From Thalassovita mediterranea (GTDB lineage Bacteria; Pseudomonadota; Alphaproteobacteria; Caulobacterales; Hyphomonadaceae): a stretch of DNA of 64,000 nt. Positions 26,520-35,072 of this stretch are shown in pieces. Made by a program: the position numbers and the translations under genes. Below the pieces are notes generated by a model. The model was not told where the DNA came from and made no database searches. It saw only the letters and a list, made by a program, of their open reading frames with translations. The stretch is from positions 868,001 through 932,000 of the forward strand of contig CP080408.1 of NCBI GenBank assembly GCA_019448215.1. The letters run 5' to 3'. The first letter of the stretch is position 1; the number at the start of each line of letters is the position of its first letter.

Positions 26520-27215
26520 TCAGTATGACGCGCTTTGCGCCAAATAGGCCGGGAAGGAAAGCGGATTGTGCGCCGTCAGGCCGCTTGGATAGCTACCGGT
26601 CAACACTTCGAAATGAAGGTGGACGCCAGTGCTGCGGCCGGTTGTGCCCATAATGCCGAGTGGCTGGCCAAAGCCGATAACCTGACCGGCTTCAACGCCG
26701 GACTCGATGTTCGCAAGGTGAGCGTAGCGGGTGAAGATGCCCTGCCCGTGATCGATCAGGATCGTATTGCCGAAGCTGGGGCTGCGCTTGGCTTCGCGGA
26801 TCGTGCCGGGCGCTGCTGAGTAGACCATGCCGGCGGGCCGCGAGCGCACATCCAGCCCCTTATGCGTGCGCCCCATCCGGTGGCCGAAGCCCGACGTCAT
26901 ACAAGCGTTGTTCGTCGGCACCGCGGCGATGACGACCTTCCCGTCGACCAGCACGATCGGATTGAAGTTCAGGACCCGGAAGTCGGCGTCGTACTCGAAA
27001 GCATTCGTGATGGTGCTGTTCGGGCAGAGGAACAGCTCGGCATCTGGCTGGAAGGGCCCCTGCTCTGCGCTAACGCTCGCAGTGGTCGTGATCGCGCTTG
27101 GAGGCGCGACCCGGCCATCCATCGGATAGGAGACGGGTGCAGGCTTCGTACTACAGGCGGTCGCCAGCAACAGTCCAGTAAGGCATGCGAGCACGGTTCG
27201 CAGCATGAGAGCCAT
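26520..27215 (-). CDS. M23-family metallopeptidase lipoprotein
   Basis: 231 residues. A lipoprotein signal with lipobox TAC (Cys about residue 21) is followed by a linker and an LytM/M23 domain (about 105-225). Zinc ligands are visible in GHRMGRTHKGLD and HLHFE, so it is probably an active cell-wall endopeptidase and not a degenerate NlpD-like activator. It ends 22 bases before DUF6498. ATG27206 is an in-frame alternative start. Confidence 0.9.
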   Translation of the reverse strand: MALMLRTVLACLTGLLLATACSTKPAPVSYPMDGRVAPPSAITTTASVSAEQGPFQPDAELFLCPNSTITNAFEYDADFRVLNFNPIVLVDGKVVIAAVPTNNACMTSGFGHRMGRTHKGLDVRSRPAGMVYSAAPGTIREAKRSPSFGNTILIDHGQGIFTRYAHLANIESGVEAGQVIGFGQPLGIMGTTGRSTGVHLHFEVLTGSYPSGLTAHNPLSFPAYLAQSASY

Positions 27216-27236
27216 CCATGAGGTCAGTAACCCAGA

Positions 27237-28568
27237 TCAGGCGGTGGCTTTTGCGCGCTTCCGCCCACGCTCTATCTCTTTCATGAGATCCTTTACGTAA
27301 GCGTTAAAATCGACCTGCATGGTGTGCCGCGGCGCATCGTAGAAATGGCCGAGATGGAACTGCTCATCCTCCTTGATGATCTCCTTCATCTCTTCTTCTG
27401 GCGGGTATTCATACTCCCCGGCAATCTTCGCCGCGCAGAGCTTTGACTGCTGTTCAGCAAAGTTCACGAGGGTCGGCAGAGGCTGCGCCAGCCCAAGGAA
27501 GAAGAGGTTATCAAGGCCCGGCTTCACCATGCGCTTGAAGAGCGGAAACTTGTTCTCAACCGGCTTCAGGCGGTCATCGTCGAAGAATGGGAAGGTCACA
27601 TTGTAGCCCGTCGCCCAGACGATGGCGTCGACCTTTTCGCGTGTACCGTCCTTGAAGACGACACCGTCACCGTCGAGCTTTTCAATCGCTCCCTTGGGCG
27701 TTATGTCGCCGCAACCAACGCGCGTCAGGAATTCACCTGAGACAGACGGGTGCCCGTCGAGCGGCTCATGGTCAGGCTTTGGCAGCCCATAGTCTTCCAT
27801 ATTGCCGATACGTTTCTTGATCGCAGCGCGGGCCATCTTCCGCCCAAGTTTGGTCGGCATCCAGGACGGCAACACCGCCTTATCGGCTGGTTGGCCATTC
27901 ATGTATTTCGGCAGCACCCAGACGCCCCGGCGCATCGAGATGAAAAGCTTCTCTGAAATCGGGCGCTGGGACAGCTCCGAAGAGATGTCCATGGCGGAGT
28001 TGCCGCCCCCAACGACCATGACGCGCTTGCCGCGGAAGTCGTAAGGCTCGAACGGGTCGCGGTAGTGGTGCGAGTGAACCTGATAGCCATTGAACTCACC
28101 CGGATACTCCGGCGTGCGAGCATCCCAATGGTGACCATTGGCTACGAAGAGCCACTGATATGTCCGCGTCTCACCGGTCGAGAGCGTAACGTCCCAGTCG
28201 CCGTCAGAGCGCCGCTCTGCCTTCTCGACTGCGGTATTGAAAGTGATCGTCTCGCGCAGGCCGAAATGGTCGACATAGTCGTGGAAATACTGGAGCAGCT
28301 GGGCGTGATGCGGGAAATCCGGCCAGTCTTCCGGTACGGAATAGTCCTCAAAAGCGAGACGCCATTTGGACGTGTCGATGTGGAGGCTCTGATAGCAGGA
28401 CGAAAGTCCGTTCGGATTACGGTAATACCAGTTGCCACCGATATTGTCCGACATCTCGAAACAGTCATAGGCAATGCCATAGTCTTTCAGGCGCTTTGCC
28501 ATGGTGAAGCCTGAGCAGCCCGCTCCGATGATACAGGCCTTGCCGCTTGAACGTCCGTCGAATGCCAT
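27237..28568 (-). CDS. Flavin-containing monooxygenase
   Basis: 443 residues. The FAD motif IIGAGCSG is at about 14, the NADPH motif VVGGGNSA at about 190, and the FMO fingerprint FNGYQVHSHHY fits FxGxxxHxxxY exactly. It oxygenates N, S or carbonyl carbon with NADPH and O2; the substrate is unknown. It is divergent from a pair of hotdog thioesterases, with about 100 bases between starts. Confidence 0.92.
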   Translation of the reverse strand: MAFDGRSSGKACIIGAGCSGFTMAKRLKDYGIAYDCFEMSDNIGGNWYYRNPNGLSSCYQSLHIDTSKWRLAFEDYSVPEDWPDFPHHAQLLQYFHDYVDHFGLRETITFNTAVEKAERRSDGDWDVTLSTGETRTYQWLFVANGHHWDARTPEYPGEFNGYQVHSHHYRDPFEPYDFRGKRVMVVGGGNSAMDISSELSQRPISEKLFISMRRGVWVLPKYMNGQPADKAVLPSWMPTKLGRKMARAAIKKRIGNMEDYGLPKPDHEPLDGHPSVSGEFLTRVGCGDITPKGAIEKLDGDGVVFKDGTREKVDAIVWATGYNVTFPFFDDDRLKPVENKFPLFKRMVKPGLDNLFFLGLAQPLPTLVNFAEQQSKLCAAKIAGEYEYPPEEEMKEIIKEDEQFHLGHFYDAPRHTMQVDFNAYVKDLMKEIERGRKRAKATA

Positions 28569-28670
28569 GTTTTTCCTCCCGCAGCGTCACTCATTGTGTT
28601 CGCTTTTCGTGATGGTATCGACCTAGGATGCAGCGTCAATTTCACGTCGCGGCAACAGCGAGGGGCCGGT

Positions 28671-29186
28671 ATGAGCGAAGAGAACGAGCGTCAGGACATG
28701 ATGCTCAAGCTGATGCAGCAGAATGCCCGGCGGATCATGTCGACGGTCCCTTGGGCGCAGGCGCTCGGCTTTGAGCTGACCGGCATCGAAAAGGGCCGCG
28801 CCTTCGCAAAGGTAGGTTGGCGCGAAGACCTTGTCGGCGACCCCGATACGGGCGTCATCTATGGCGGCGTGCTGACCGCGCTGCTCGATAATCTCAGCGG
28901 CGTCTGCATCAACACGGCGCTCACGAAGCCGATGTCCATGGCGACGCTGGACCTTCGGATCGACTATATGCGCCCAGCCGACAAGGGCCGCGATATCCTG
29001 GCTGAGGCCGAGTGCTATCACGTTACCCGCAATGTCGCCTTCACCCATGCCTGGGCGTATCATGAGAGCCGCGACAAGGTGATCGCAACGGCCGCCGGCA
29101 CATTCGCGCTGAACGACATTAGCCGCTGGGCAAGCGGCAATGAGGCAATGGACATCGCGAACAAGGTGCTGGGAGGCGAGAAATGA
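28671..29186 (+). CDS. PaaI-type hotdog thioesterase 1
   Basis: 171 residues with a hotdog fold. The stretch GVIYGGVLTALLDNLSGVCINTAL is the helix typical of PaaI/YbgC-like acyl-CoA thioesterases. The start at 28671 is preferred over 28596 because AGGGG lies upstream and the family begins near there. Its stop overlaps the start of a second thioesterase (ATGA), giving translational coupling. Acyl substrate is unknown. Confidence 0.85.
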   Translation: MSEENERQDMMLKLMQQNARRIMSTVPWAQALGFELTGIEKGRAFAKVGWREDLVGDPDTGVIYGGVLTALLDNLSGVCINTALTKPMSMATLDLRIDYMRPADKGRDILAEAECYHVTRNVAFTHAWAYHESRDKVIATAAGTFALNDISRWASGNEAMDIANKVLGGEK

Positions 29187-29602
29187 GTTCACGCGCTGAC
29201 CAGCTGCAGGCCTTTCTGGATCGCACACCATTTGCCCGCTTCATCGGCATGGAGTTCGAGGCGGACGGCGATACGCTGATCGCCAGACTGCCGTTTCAGG
29301 AAAAGTTTATTGGCAACCGCGCCATCAATGCCCTGCATGGCGGCGCAACGGGTGCCTTTCTGGAACTGACTGCTGTTGCGCAGGTCTATCTTCAGTCTGA
29401 TTTGCAGCGCCCGCCAAAGCCGATCAATCTGACAATCGACTATCTGCGCAGCGCGAAGGGTGAGGATCTCTATGCCCGAGCCATCGTGCACAAGCTTGGC
29501 CGGCGCATGGCGAGCGTGCGGGCCGAGGCCTGGCAAGGCGACGATCCGGACAAGGTCGTCACTGCCCTACAGGCGCATTTCCTGGTCGCTGAGGACGGTT
29601 GA
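29183..29602 (+). CDS. PaaI-type hotdog thioesterase 2
   Basis: 139 residues. INALHGGATGAFLELTAVAQVYL is the hotdog central helix. It starts inside the stop of the first thioesterase. The two differ in sequence and may form a heteromer. Its 3' end overlaps the convergent MFS gene by 36 bases. Confidence 0.85.
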   Translation: MSSRADQLQAFLDRTPFARFIGMEFEADGDTLIARLPFQEKFIGNRAINALHGGATGAFLELTAVAQVYLQSDLQRPPKPINLTIDYLRSAKGEDLYARAIVHKLGRRMASVRAEAWQGDDPDKVVTALQAHFLVAEDG

Positions 29603-30871
29603 GGTTTCCAGCGCGCGATTGAGGCGGACCGAGAGTACGTAAAAGCCGAGCGCAATCGCGCTGAGGGCGGCGCAAGCGGCGAATGCTGCCTCATAGCCAC
29701 CTGCACCGCGGAGCCAGCCAAGCTGCCCAGCGCCGATGCTGGTGCCGAAGTTTAGCAGCGCCATGAAGATCGAGAATTGCGTCGCCGCCACGCTGCCGCG
29801 CGACTGGCCCATCGCGATGGCGTAAGTGCAGACCGACATCAGCACGAACAGCACACTGTAGAGAAGCAAATAGGCAAAATAGAAGCCTTCGGCCTGCCAC
29901 ATCGCGGTCGCTGCCGCGTTGAGCACCGCCATGCCGATAAGCGCCCCGCCGAGCGCGCGAAGTGGCCCAACCTTGTCGGCCAGCCAGCCCGACACGAAGA
30001 TGCCGAACAGACCGCCGAGAAGGTCCGCAGTCGCATCCCTGTCGGTGAAGAGACCCCGGTCCCACTGGAGCTCCTGCACGGCAAGCGTTGGCGAGAAGGC
30101 CGTCTTCAGGCCGTAGGCCAGGAATGCGACCAGAATACCTGCTGCGAGGGCGAGACTGGCGGGCCGCTTCATCGCCTTGAATACGCCCGTCACGAGTGGC
30201 CACCAGCGTTTAACCTGCACTGACTGGGTGTGTGTGGAGGCCTGCCCCTCGCTCCACGGCATCAGCTTTTCACCGGCGCGCTCTCTCAGAAGCAGGGGAA
30301 GCAGCATGACGACCGCGACGAAGGCCGCCGTAACGATCGCGGCGAGTGCATGGCCTTCATCGCTGATGAGACGCCCCGTCAGAAACGCAAAACCCGCAGT
30401 GCCGAGCGTCTTGCCACCCCACATCAGGCCATTGGCCGTGGCGCGCTCTTCCTCACCCAGTATGTCGATAGCCATCCCGTCGATGGCGACGTCCTGAAAG
30501 GCCCCTGCGAAGTTCACCGCAAAGCCAGCAATAGCAAACCAGAGAAGCGCCTCGGTCGGCTCACCGAGACCTGAAAACCAGACAAGACTGCCGATCAGGA
30601 TGAGTTGAGCCAGGATCAGCCAGGGCCGCTTCCGGCCCATTGGCGCCCATGTATAGCGGTCCATCAGGATGCCGTTGAAGAGCTTGAAGCTCCAAGGCAG
30701 CAGGATGATCGCGATATAGCCTGCAATGGCATCGGCCCCGACGCCCTGCGCCGCGAACCATGCGGGGATCGCGATGTAGAGCAGCCCTTCAGGCGCGCCC
30801 TGAGCGGCATAGAGCAGCATAAGGCTGCCAAGCCTGAGCGGTTTGTTCTCGCTCAGCGCTGGAAGCTTCAA
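29567..30871 (-). CDS. MFS permease, AmpG-like
   Basis: 434 residues with about 12 membrane helices. The N-terminal GAPEGLLYIAIPAWFAAQGV and DRYTWAPMGRKRPW resemble AmpG, the muropeptide permease of peptidoglycan recycling. Other substrates are possible. The start is TTG30871, overlapping the TGA of the nitrilase gene (TTGA), with GGAAGGA 7 bases upstream. The 3' end overlaps the convergent thioesterase. Confidence 0.85.
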   Translation of the reverse strand: MKLPALSENKPLRLGSLMLLYAAQGAPEGLLYIAIPAWFAAQGVGADAIAGYIAIILLPWSFKLFNGILMDRYTWAPMGRKRPWLILAQLILIGSLVWFSGLGEPTEALLWFAIAGFAVNFAGAFQDVAIDGMAIDILGEEERATANGLMWGGKTLGTAGFAFLTGRLISDEGHALAAIVTAAFVAVVMLLPLLLRERAGEKLMPWSEGQASTHTQSVQVKRWWPLVTGVFKAMKRPASLALAAGILVAFLAYGLKTAFSPTLAVQELQWDRGLFTDRDATADLLGGLFGIFVSGWLADKVGPLRALGGALIGMAVLNAAATAMWQAEGFYFAYLLLYSVLFVLMSVCTYAIAMGQSRGSVAATQFSIFMALLNFGTSIGAGQLGWLRGAGGYEAAFAACAALSAIALGFYVLSVRLNRALETSTVLSDQEMRL

Positions 30872-32421
30872 CCGCCATCCTTCCAGGCTACGCGGTAGAG
30901 ATCGAACCGGCGGTCGCGAAGGTTTCTGACCGTGCCTTCCGACCGGGCGAAATTGAGGTCATTAAGGTCCAGATCAGCCATGACGACTGCTTCCACATTT
31001 TCTGCAATCTCTGCTGCGATGCCTTCGCGCGCGAAAGGATAGTCGCACGGCGTCAGGATCGCAGACTGGGCATAGTTGATGTCCATATTCTCTACGTTCG
31101 GGAGGTTGCCGGTGCAGCCGGATGTGACGACATAGAGCTGGTTCTCGATGCAACGTGCGTGGCAGCAGTAGCGCACGCGAAGATAGCCCTGGCGGCTGTC
31201 GGTGCAGAACGGCGTGAACAGGATGCGCGCGCCTTCATCGGTCAGGCGGCGGGCAAGCTCCGGAAACTCTGAATCATAACAGATGAGCACGCCGATCGGG
31301 CCGCAATCGGTCGGGATGACATCGACACTGTCGCCGCCCTTGATGTTCCACCAGTGGCGCTCATCCGGCGTCGGATGGATCTTCTCCTGCGCGTGGACAG
31401 AGCCATTGCGGAGGAAGACGTAGGCGACGTTCTGGATGTCACCATCATCGGTCCGGGTCGGGTGCGATCCGCCGATGATGTTGATGTTGTAGGAGATGGC
31501 GAGCTCCCGCATCTCCTCAATGAAGCGCGGCGTGTAGCGGGTCAGCGCTTCGATGGATTCTGCCGGGCTGAGCTTGCGTTTCTCGAAGGCAAGGAGCTGG
31601 AGGGTGAACAGTTCCGGGAACACGACGAAATCGGCGCGCCGGTCAGAGCAGACATCGACGAAGTATTCGACATTGCTCATGAACTCTTCAAAGCTTTTGA
31701 CCGCCCGCATCTGCACCTGAACGGTCGCGACGCGCACGCGCTCCTTCACGGCGTAGGAGACCTTGTTGGCAGGCTTTACTTCGACCGCATAAGGGTTGCG
31801 CCAGACCATATGCGTGGCGTGGCCGCCGCTGTCGGTGTCTTCCTCGAGATAGTTGTGAAGCACGCCAATCGGCTCGAAACCCGCGCGTAGATGATAGCGG
31901 ATGACCGGGTCGGTGATCTTCTGCGCCTTGACCGCTTCGACATAGTCTTCCGGATTCGGATACTGTTTGCGCTTGCGCTTCCAGCCCGGCATCCGACCGC
32001 CAAAGACGATGCCTTTCAGTTCCCAGTCCTCACAGAGTTGCTGGCGTGCATTGTAGAGGCGCTGGCCGATCCGGGTCCGGCGGATTTCAGGATCGACGCA
32101 GACTTCCATACCGTAGAGCCAGTCGCCTTCCGGGTCGTGCCGGGCGGCATAGCCATTGCCGGTAATCTCGATCCAGTCATGCGGCTTCAGCGCCAGGTCT
32201 TCAGAGACGAGAAAGCTCGCAGCATAGCCGACGATCTCGCCGTCATACTCAACGAGGAACTGGCCTTCTGGAAAGGAAGATATCTGCCCGCGCAGCATGC
32301 CCGGCGTGTAGCCATCGGCCGGTCGGCCATACACTTTCAGGACGAGCGCGGCGATTGCCGGCACATCGTCGAGCGTTGCATTCCTGACGACAACAGAAGC
32401 CTTGGTTCTTTCGCTGGGCAT
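30868..32421 (-). CDS. GNAT acetyltransferase fused to carbon-nitrogen hydrolase
   Basis: 517 residues. The N-terminal GNAT domain (about 10-190) is followed by a nitrilase-superfamily amidase (about 225-510). The hydrolase triad is visible as Glu in VVFPELFTLQ, Lys in QEKIHPTPDE and Cys in ICYDSEFPEL. This fusion is a known conserved architecture of unclear substrate. ATG32421 is chosen because AGGGGGA precedes it; the longer frame to 32478 lacks a ribosome site. The gene couples to the MFS permease downstream. Confidence 0.9.
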   Translation of the reverse strand: MPSERTKASVVVRNATLDDVPAIAALVLKVYGRPADGYTPGMLRGQISSFPEGQFLVEYDGEIVGYAASFLVSEDLALKPHDWIEITGNGYAARHDPEGDWLYGMEVCVDPEIRRTRIGQRLYNARQQLCEDWELKGIVFGGRMPGWKRKRKQYPNPEDYVEAVKAQKITDPVIRYHLRAGFEPIGVLHNYLEEDTDSGGHATHMVWRNPYAVEVKPANKVSYAVKERVRVATVQVQMRAVKSFEEFMSNVEYFVDVCSDRRADFVVFPELFTLQLLAFEKRKLSPAESIEALTRYTPRFIEEMRELAISYNINIIGGSHPTRTDDGDIQNVAYVFLRNGSVHAQEKIHPTPDERHWWNIKGGDSVDVIPTDCGPIGVLICYDSEFPELARRLTDEGARILFTPFCTDSRQGYLRVRYCCHARCIENQLYVVTSGCTGNLPNVENMDINYAQSAILTPCDYPFAREGIAAEIAENVEAVVMADLDLNDLNFARSEGTVRNLRDRRFDLYRVAWKDGG

Positions 32422-32504
32422 TCGTCCCCCTGATAGAATTGGATGCTCCAAACCTAAGCAGCGCAGGCGAAGCGGCAAGAGATGGATGGCGGCAAACGCC
32501 GGTG

Positions 32505-34346
32505 CTAGGCGGCTTCAGCCACAATCCGAGCGATATCATCGGCGTAGCGGCCAGCCTTCTTTTCCCCAACGCCGCTGATATTGCGAAGTTCATCGCCTGA
32601 TGCAGGCCGCTCTGCCGCGATCGCGGCCAAGGTCCGATCGTGGAAGATCACATAAGGGGGCACGCCCTTGGCCTTGGCTGTTTCTAGACGCCAGTTGCGC
32701 AGCGCCTCGAAGAGGGACTGGTCGCGCTCGGAAAGATCATGAACTGCCGCAGCCGCCATCCCAGAGCGCTTGCGTGTGGTCTTGCGCTGGCTGGGATCCG
32801 TGCGCAGCCAGACTTCGCGGTCACCCTTGAAGAGCGCGCGGGCCGCTTCCTGGTCCGGCACGGCAAGGACCGGCCGCATCGCATCACCCGTCTCAGCAAG
32901 GAGGCCTGAGAAGAGAAGCTCGTCGAAGACGGCGCTCCAGCCCTGTTTCGACAAGTCAGTTCCAATTCCGTACGTAGACAGCTGTGCGAGGTCCTCATCG
33001 AAGCCGTCGCGAGCAGATCCGGTAAGGTGGATGATGAGTCGGCCACGTCCGATACGCTGCCCGCAGCGGATGACGGCGGAGACTGCCATCTGGGCAAAGC
33101 GCGTTGCGTCGAACCCCTCGCCCGGCTCGCGCTGGCAATTGTCGCACTCCCCGCACGGGGCGACATTTTCCTCGCCGAAATAGCGTCGCACAGCGCCGCG
33201 CCGACACTCCGTTCCATTCAGGAACGCGAACAGTTGCCGCGTCTTCGTAAGCTGGACACGCTTGACCTCTTCGGCAGCATCGCTTTCGACCGTCCAGCTG
33301 ATCGAGCGGCGCATATCAGCCGGGCCAAACAGCGCAAAGGCCTCGGCAGGCTTTCCATCGCGGCCTGCGCGGCCAACTTCCTGCCAATAAGCTTCCAGCG
33401 TCTTTGGCGGGTCAGCATGGATGACAAATCGCACGTCTGGCTTGTCGACGCCCATGCCGAAGGCGACAGTGGCGCACATGACGATGCCGTCCTCAAGCAG
33501 GAAGCGGCGCTGACGCTCTGCTCGCACTTCCGGGTCGAGGCCGGCATGATAGGCCAGCGCAGAAAGACCTGCCCGCTCCAGGCTTTCAGCCAGCATCTCG
33601 GTCGCATCGCGCGTGGCCGCATAGACGATGCCGCTCTCGCCGGAATGGGCCTTTGCGAGAGACGCCACGCGGTCGGCGCGCTTTCCGGCTTTCGGTTCTG
33701 CGCCGAGCGTCAGGTTCGGCCGATCGAAGCTCGCGACATGGACCTGCGGGGAGGTGAGGTCGAGCTCATGCAGGATATCATCGCGCGTGCGCTCATCGGC
33801 CGTCGCCGTCACGGCGATACGCGGCACGCCCGGGAAAAGCTGCTTCAAGCGGCTCAGGGCGCGGTAATCCGGGCGGAAGTCGTGGCCCCACTGGCTGACG
33901 CAGTGCGCCTCATCAATGGCAATCACCGAAACGCCGAGCCGTACGAGAACGCCAGCGAGGCCGGTACCAAGCGCCTCTGGTGAGACATAGAGCATATCCA
34001 TCTCGCCGCGGCGCGCCGCTTCGAGCGCGGCCTGCTTGTCTTCAGGCGCCATCGAAGAATCCAGCCGCTCAGCGCGCACACCGAGCGCCTTCAGCGCATC
34101 GACCTGGTCTGCCATCAGCGCGATGAGCGGCGAGACGACGAGACCGACGCCGTCGCGCAGGATAGCGGGTATTTGGTAGCAGAGCGACTTGCCGCCGCCT
34201 GTTGGCAGCACGGCCAGCGTGTCACGGCCCGCCATCACATCGTCGATGACGTCAGCCTGCAGCCCCCGGAAAGCGTCATAGCCATAGACCCGCTTCAACA
34301 GGGAAAGCGGCGTCTCTGATGCGATTTCGGAGTTTGTGACGGACAT
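32505..34346 (-). CDS. recQ: ATP-dependent DNA helicase RecQ
   Basis: 613 residues, 3'-5' helicase in recombination and repair. Walker A LPTGGGKSLCYQ, DEAH, and the aromatic-rich loop region are present. The RQC zinc site has Cys in ECRRGAVRRYFG and CGECDNC. The C-terminal HRDC domain (about 525-605) is complete. The ribosome site AAGGATAGGG precedes ATG34346. It ends 83 bases before the nitrilase start and may be the head of that operon. Confidence 0.95.
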   Translation of the reverse strand: MSVTNSEIASETPLSLLKRVYGYDAFRGLQADVIDDVMAGRDTLAVLPTGGGKSLCYQIPAILRDGVGLVVSPLIALMADQVDALKALGVRAERLDSSMAPEDKQAALEAARRGEMDMLYVSPEALGTGLAGVLVRLGVSVIAIDEAHCVSQWGHDFRPDYRALSRLKQLFPGVPRIAVTATADERTRDDILHELDLTSPQVHVASFDRPNLTLGAEPKAGKRADRVASLAKAHSGESGIVYAATRDATEMLAESLERAGLSALAYHAGLDPEVRAERQRRFLLEDGIVMCATVAFGMGVDKPDVRFVIHADPPKTLEAYWQEVGRAGRDGKPAEAFALFGPADMRRSISWTVESDAAEEVKRVQLTKTRQLFAFLNGTECRRGAVRRYFGEENVAPCGECDNCQREPGEGFDATRFAQMAVSAVIRCGQRIGRGRLIIHLTGSARDGFDEDLAQLSTYGIGTDLSKQGWSAVFDELLFSGLLAETGDAMRPVLAVPDQEAARALFKGDREVWLRTDPSQRKTTRKRSGMAAAAVHDLSERDQSLFEALRNWRLETAKAKGVPPYVIFHDRTLAAIAAERPASGDELRNISGVGEKKAGRYADDIARIVAEAA

Positions 34347-34415
34347 ACCCTATCCTTCGCGGGAGTCGGGGCCATTCATCAATATGGAAGCGTCAGCCAG
34401 CGGCGCTATGCGCGC

Positions 34416-35072
34416 CTAGAACATGTATTCCAGCAGCCGGTCGCGGGAGTTCGCGTGCACCCAGGTGCCGCCAGCATCCTCAACCAGCGCTTCCCAGGCT
34501 TCGAGGCGCTCAAAATAGGCGTTCGGGTCGGACGCGTCGCGGTCTGAGCGCGTGACGTTCGTGACGATCACCGTGATGCCTTCGAGGTCGAGCTCCAGAC
34601 CACTCGTATCACACTCGGGCGAAACATCCTCGACGAGGTCAGAGACGACGACGATGTAGCGGCTTGCCTGTTCAGACTGTTCCAGTTCGGCCGCCGCATA
34701 GCGAAGACCACCCTTGATGTCGGTCCAGCCCGTCGGCTGGACGTTCGCTGCATAGAATTCGAGGCTTTCGAAAACATCCTGTTTGGCATAGGCCGCCTCG
34801 CTCGGCGTGCCGGGAAGGGTCCGGCGCACAACGAGGCTATTGTCCGTGAAGCTGCAGGAGCCGATCTCGCCGAAGGCGAACATGTCATTCGAGTTCAGCT
34901 TCGAGGTCAGCAGCTTCGCTGTTACGACCGCATCCGGCACTTCACGCACATAGGTGCCTGACGCGTCCACCAGCATGAAGACAGCCTTGGAGTTGGAAGT
35001 GACAGCCCCGCAGGCCGAAATGCCTGCAAGTATAAGCCCAGCCGTCAGCGCCTTGAGGGTCTTGGTAATCAT
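34416..35072 (-). CDS. vWA-like lipoprotein of unknown function
   Basis: 218 residues. Signal peptide with lipobox ISAC (Cys about residue 19), then one von Willebrand A-like domain. FMLVDASGTY carries a MIDAS-like DxSGT, followed by TDIKGGLRYAA and YIVVVSDLVED. The ATG overlaps the stop of the upstream membrane-protein gene (ATGA). The open frame to 35324 lies inside that gene and is rejected. The pair forms a coupled operon that I do not recognise; the lipoprotein may be a periplasmic adhesion or assembly partner. Confidence 0.75.
   Translation of the reverse strand: MITKTLKALTAGLILAGISACGAVTSNSKAVFMLVDASGTYVREVPDAVVTAKLLTSKLNSNDMFAFGEIGSCSFTDNSLVVRRTLPGTPSEAAYAKQDVFESLEFYAANVQPTGWTDIKGGLRYAAAELEQSEQASRYIVVVSDLVEDVSPECDTSGLELDLEGITVIVTNVTRSDRDASDPNAYFERLEAWEALVEDAGGTWVHANSRDRLLEYMF

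Noticed and set aside
27290-27305. TTTACGTAAGCGTTAA, one mismatch from the MerR-type operator
   Set aside because: It lies inside the 3' end of the monooxygenase coding sequence, away from any promoter, and is explained by the coding frame (residues NAYVK).
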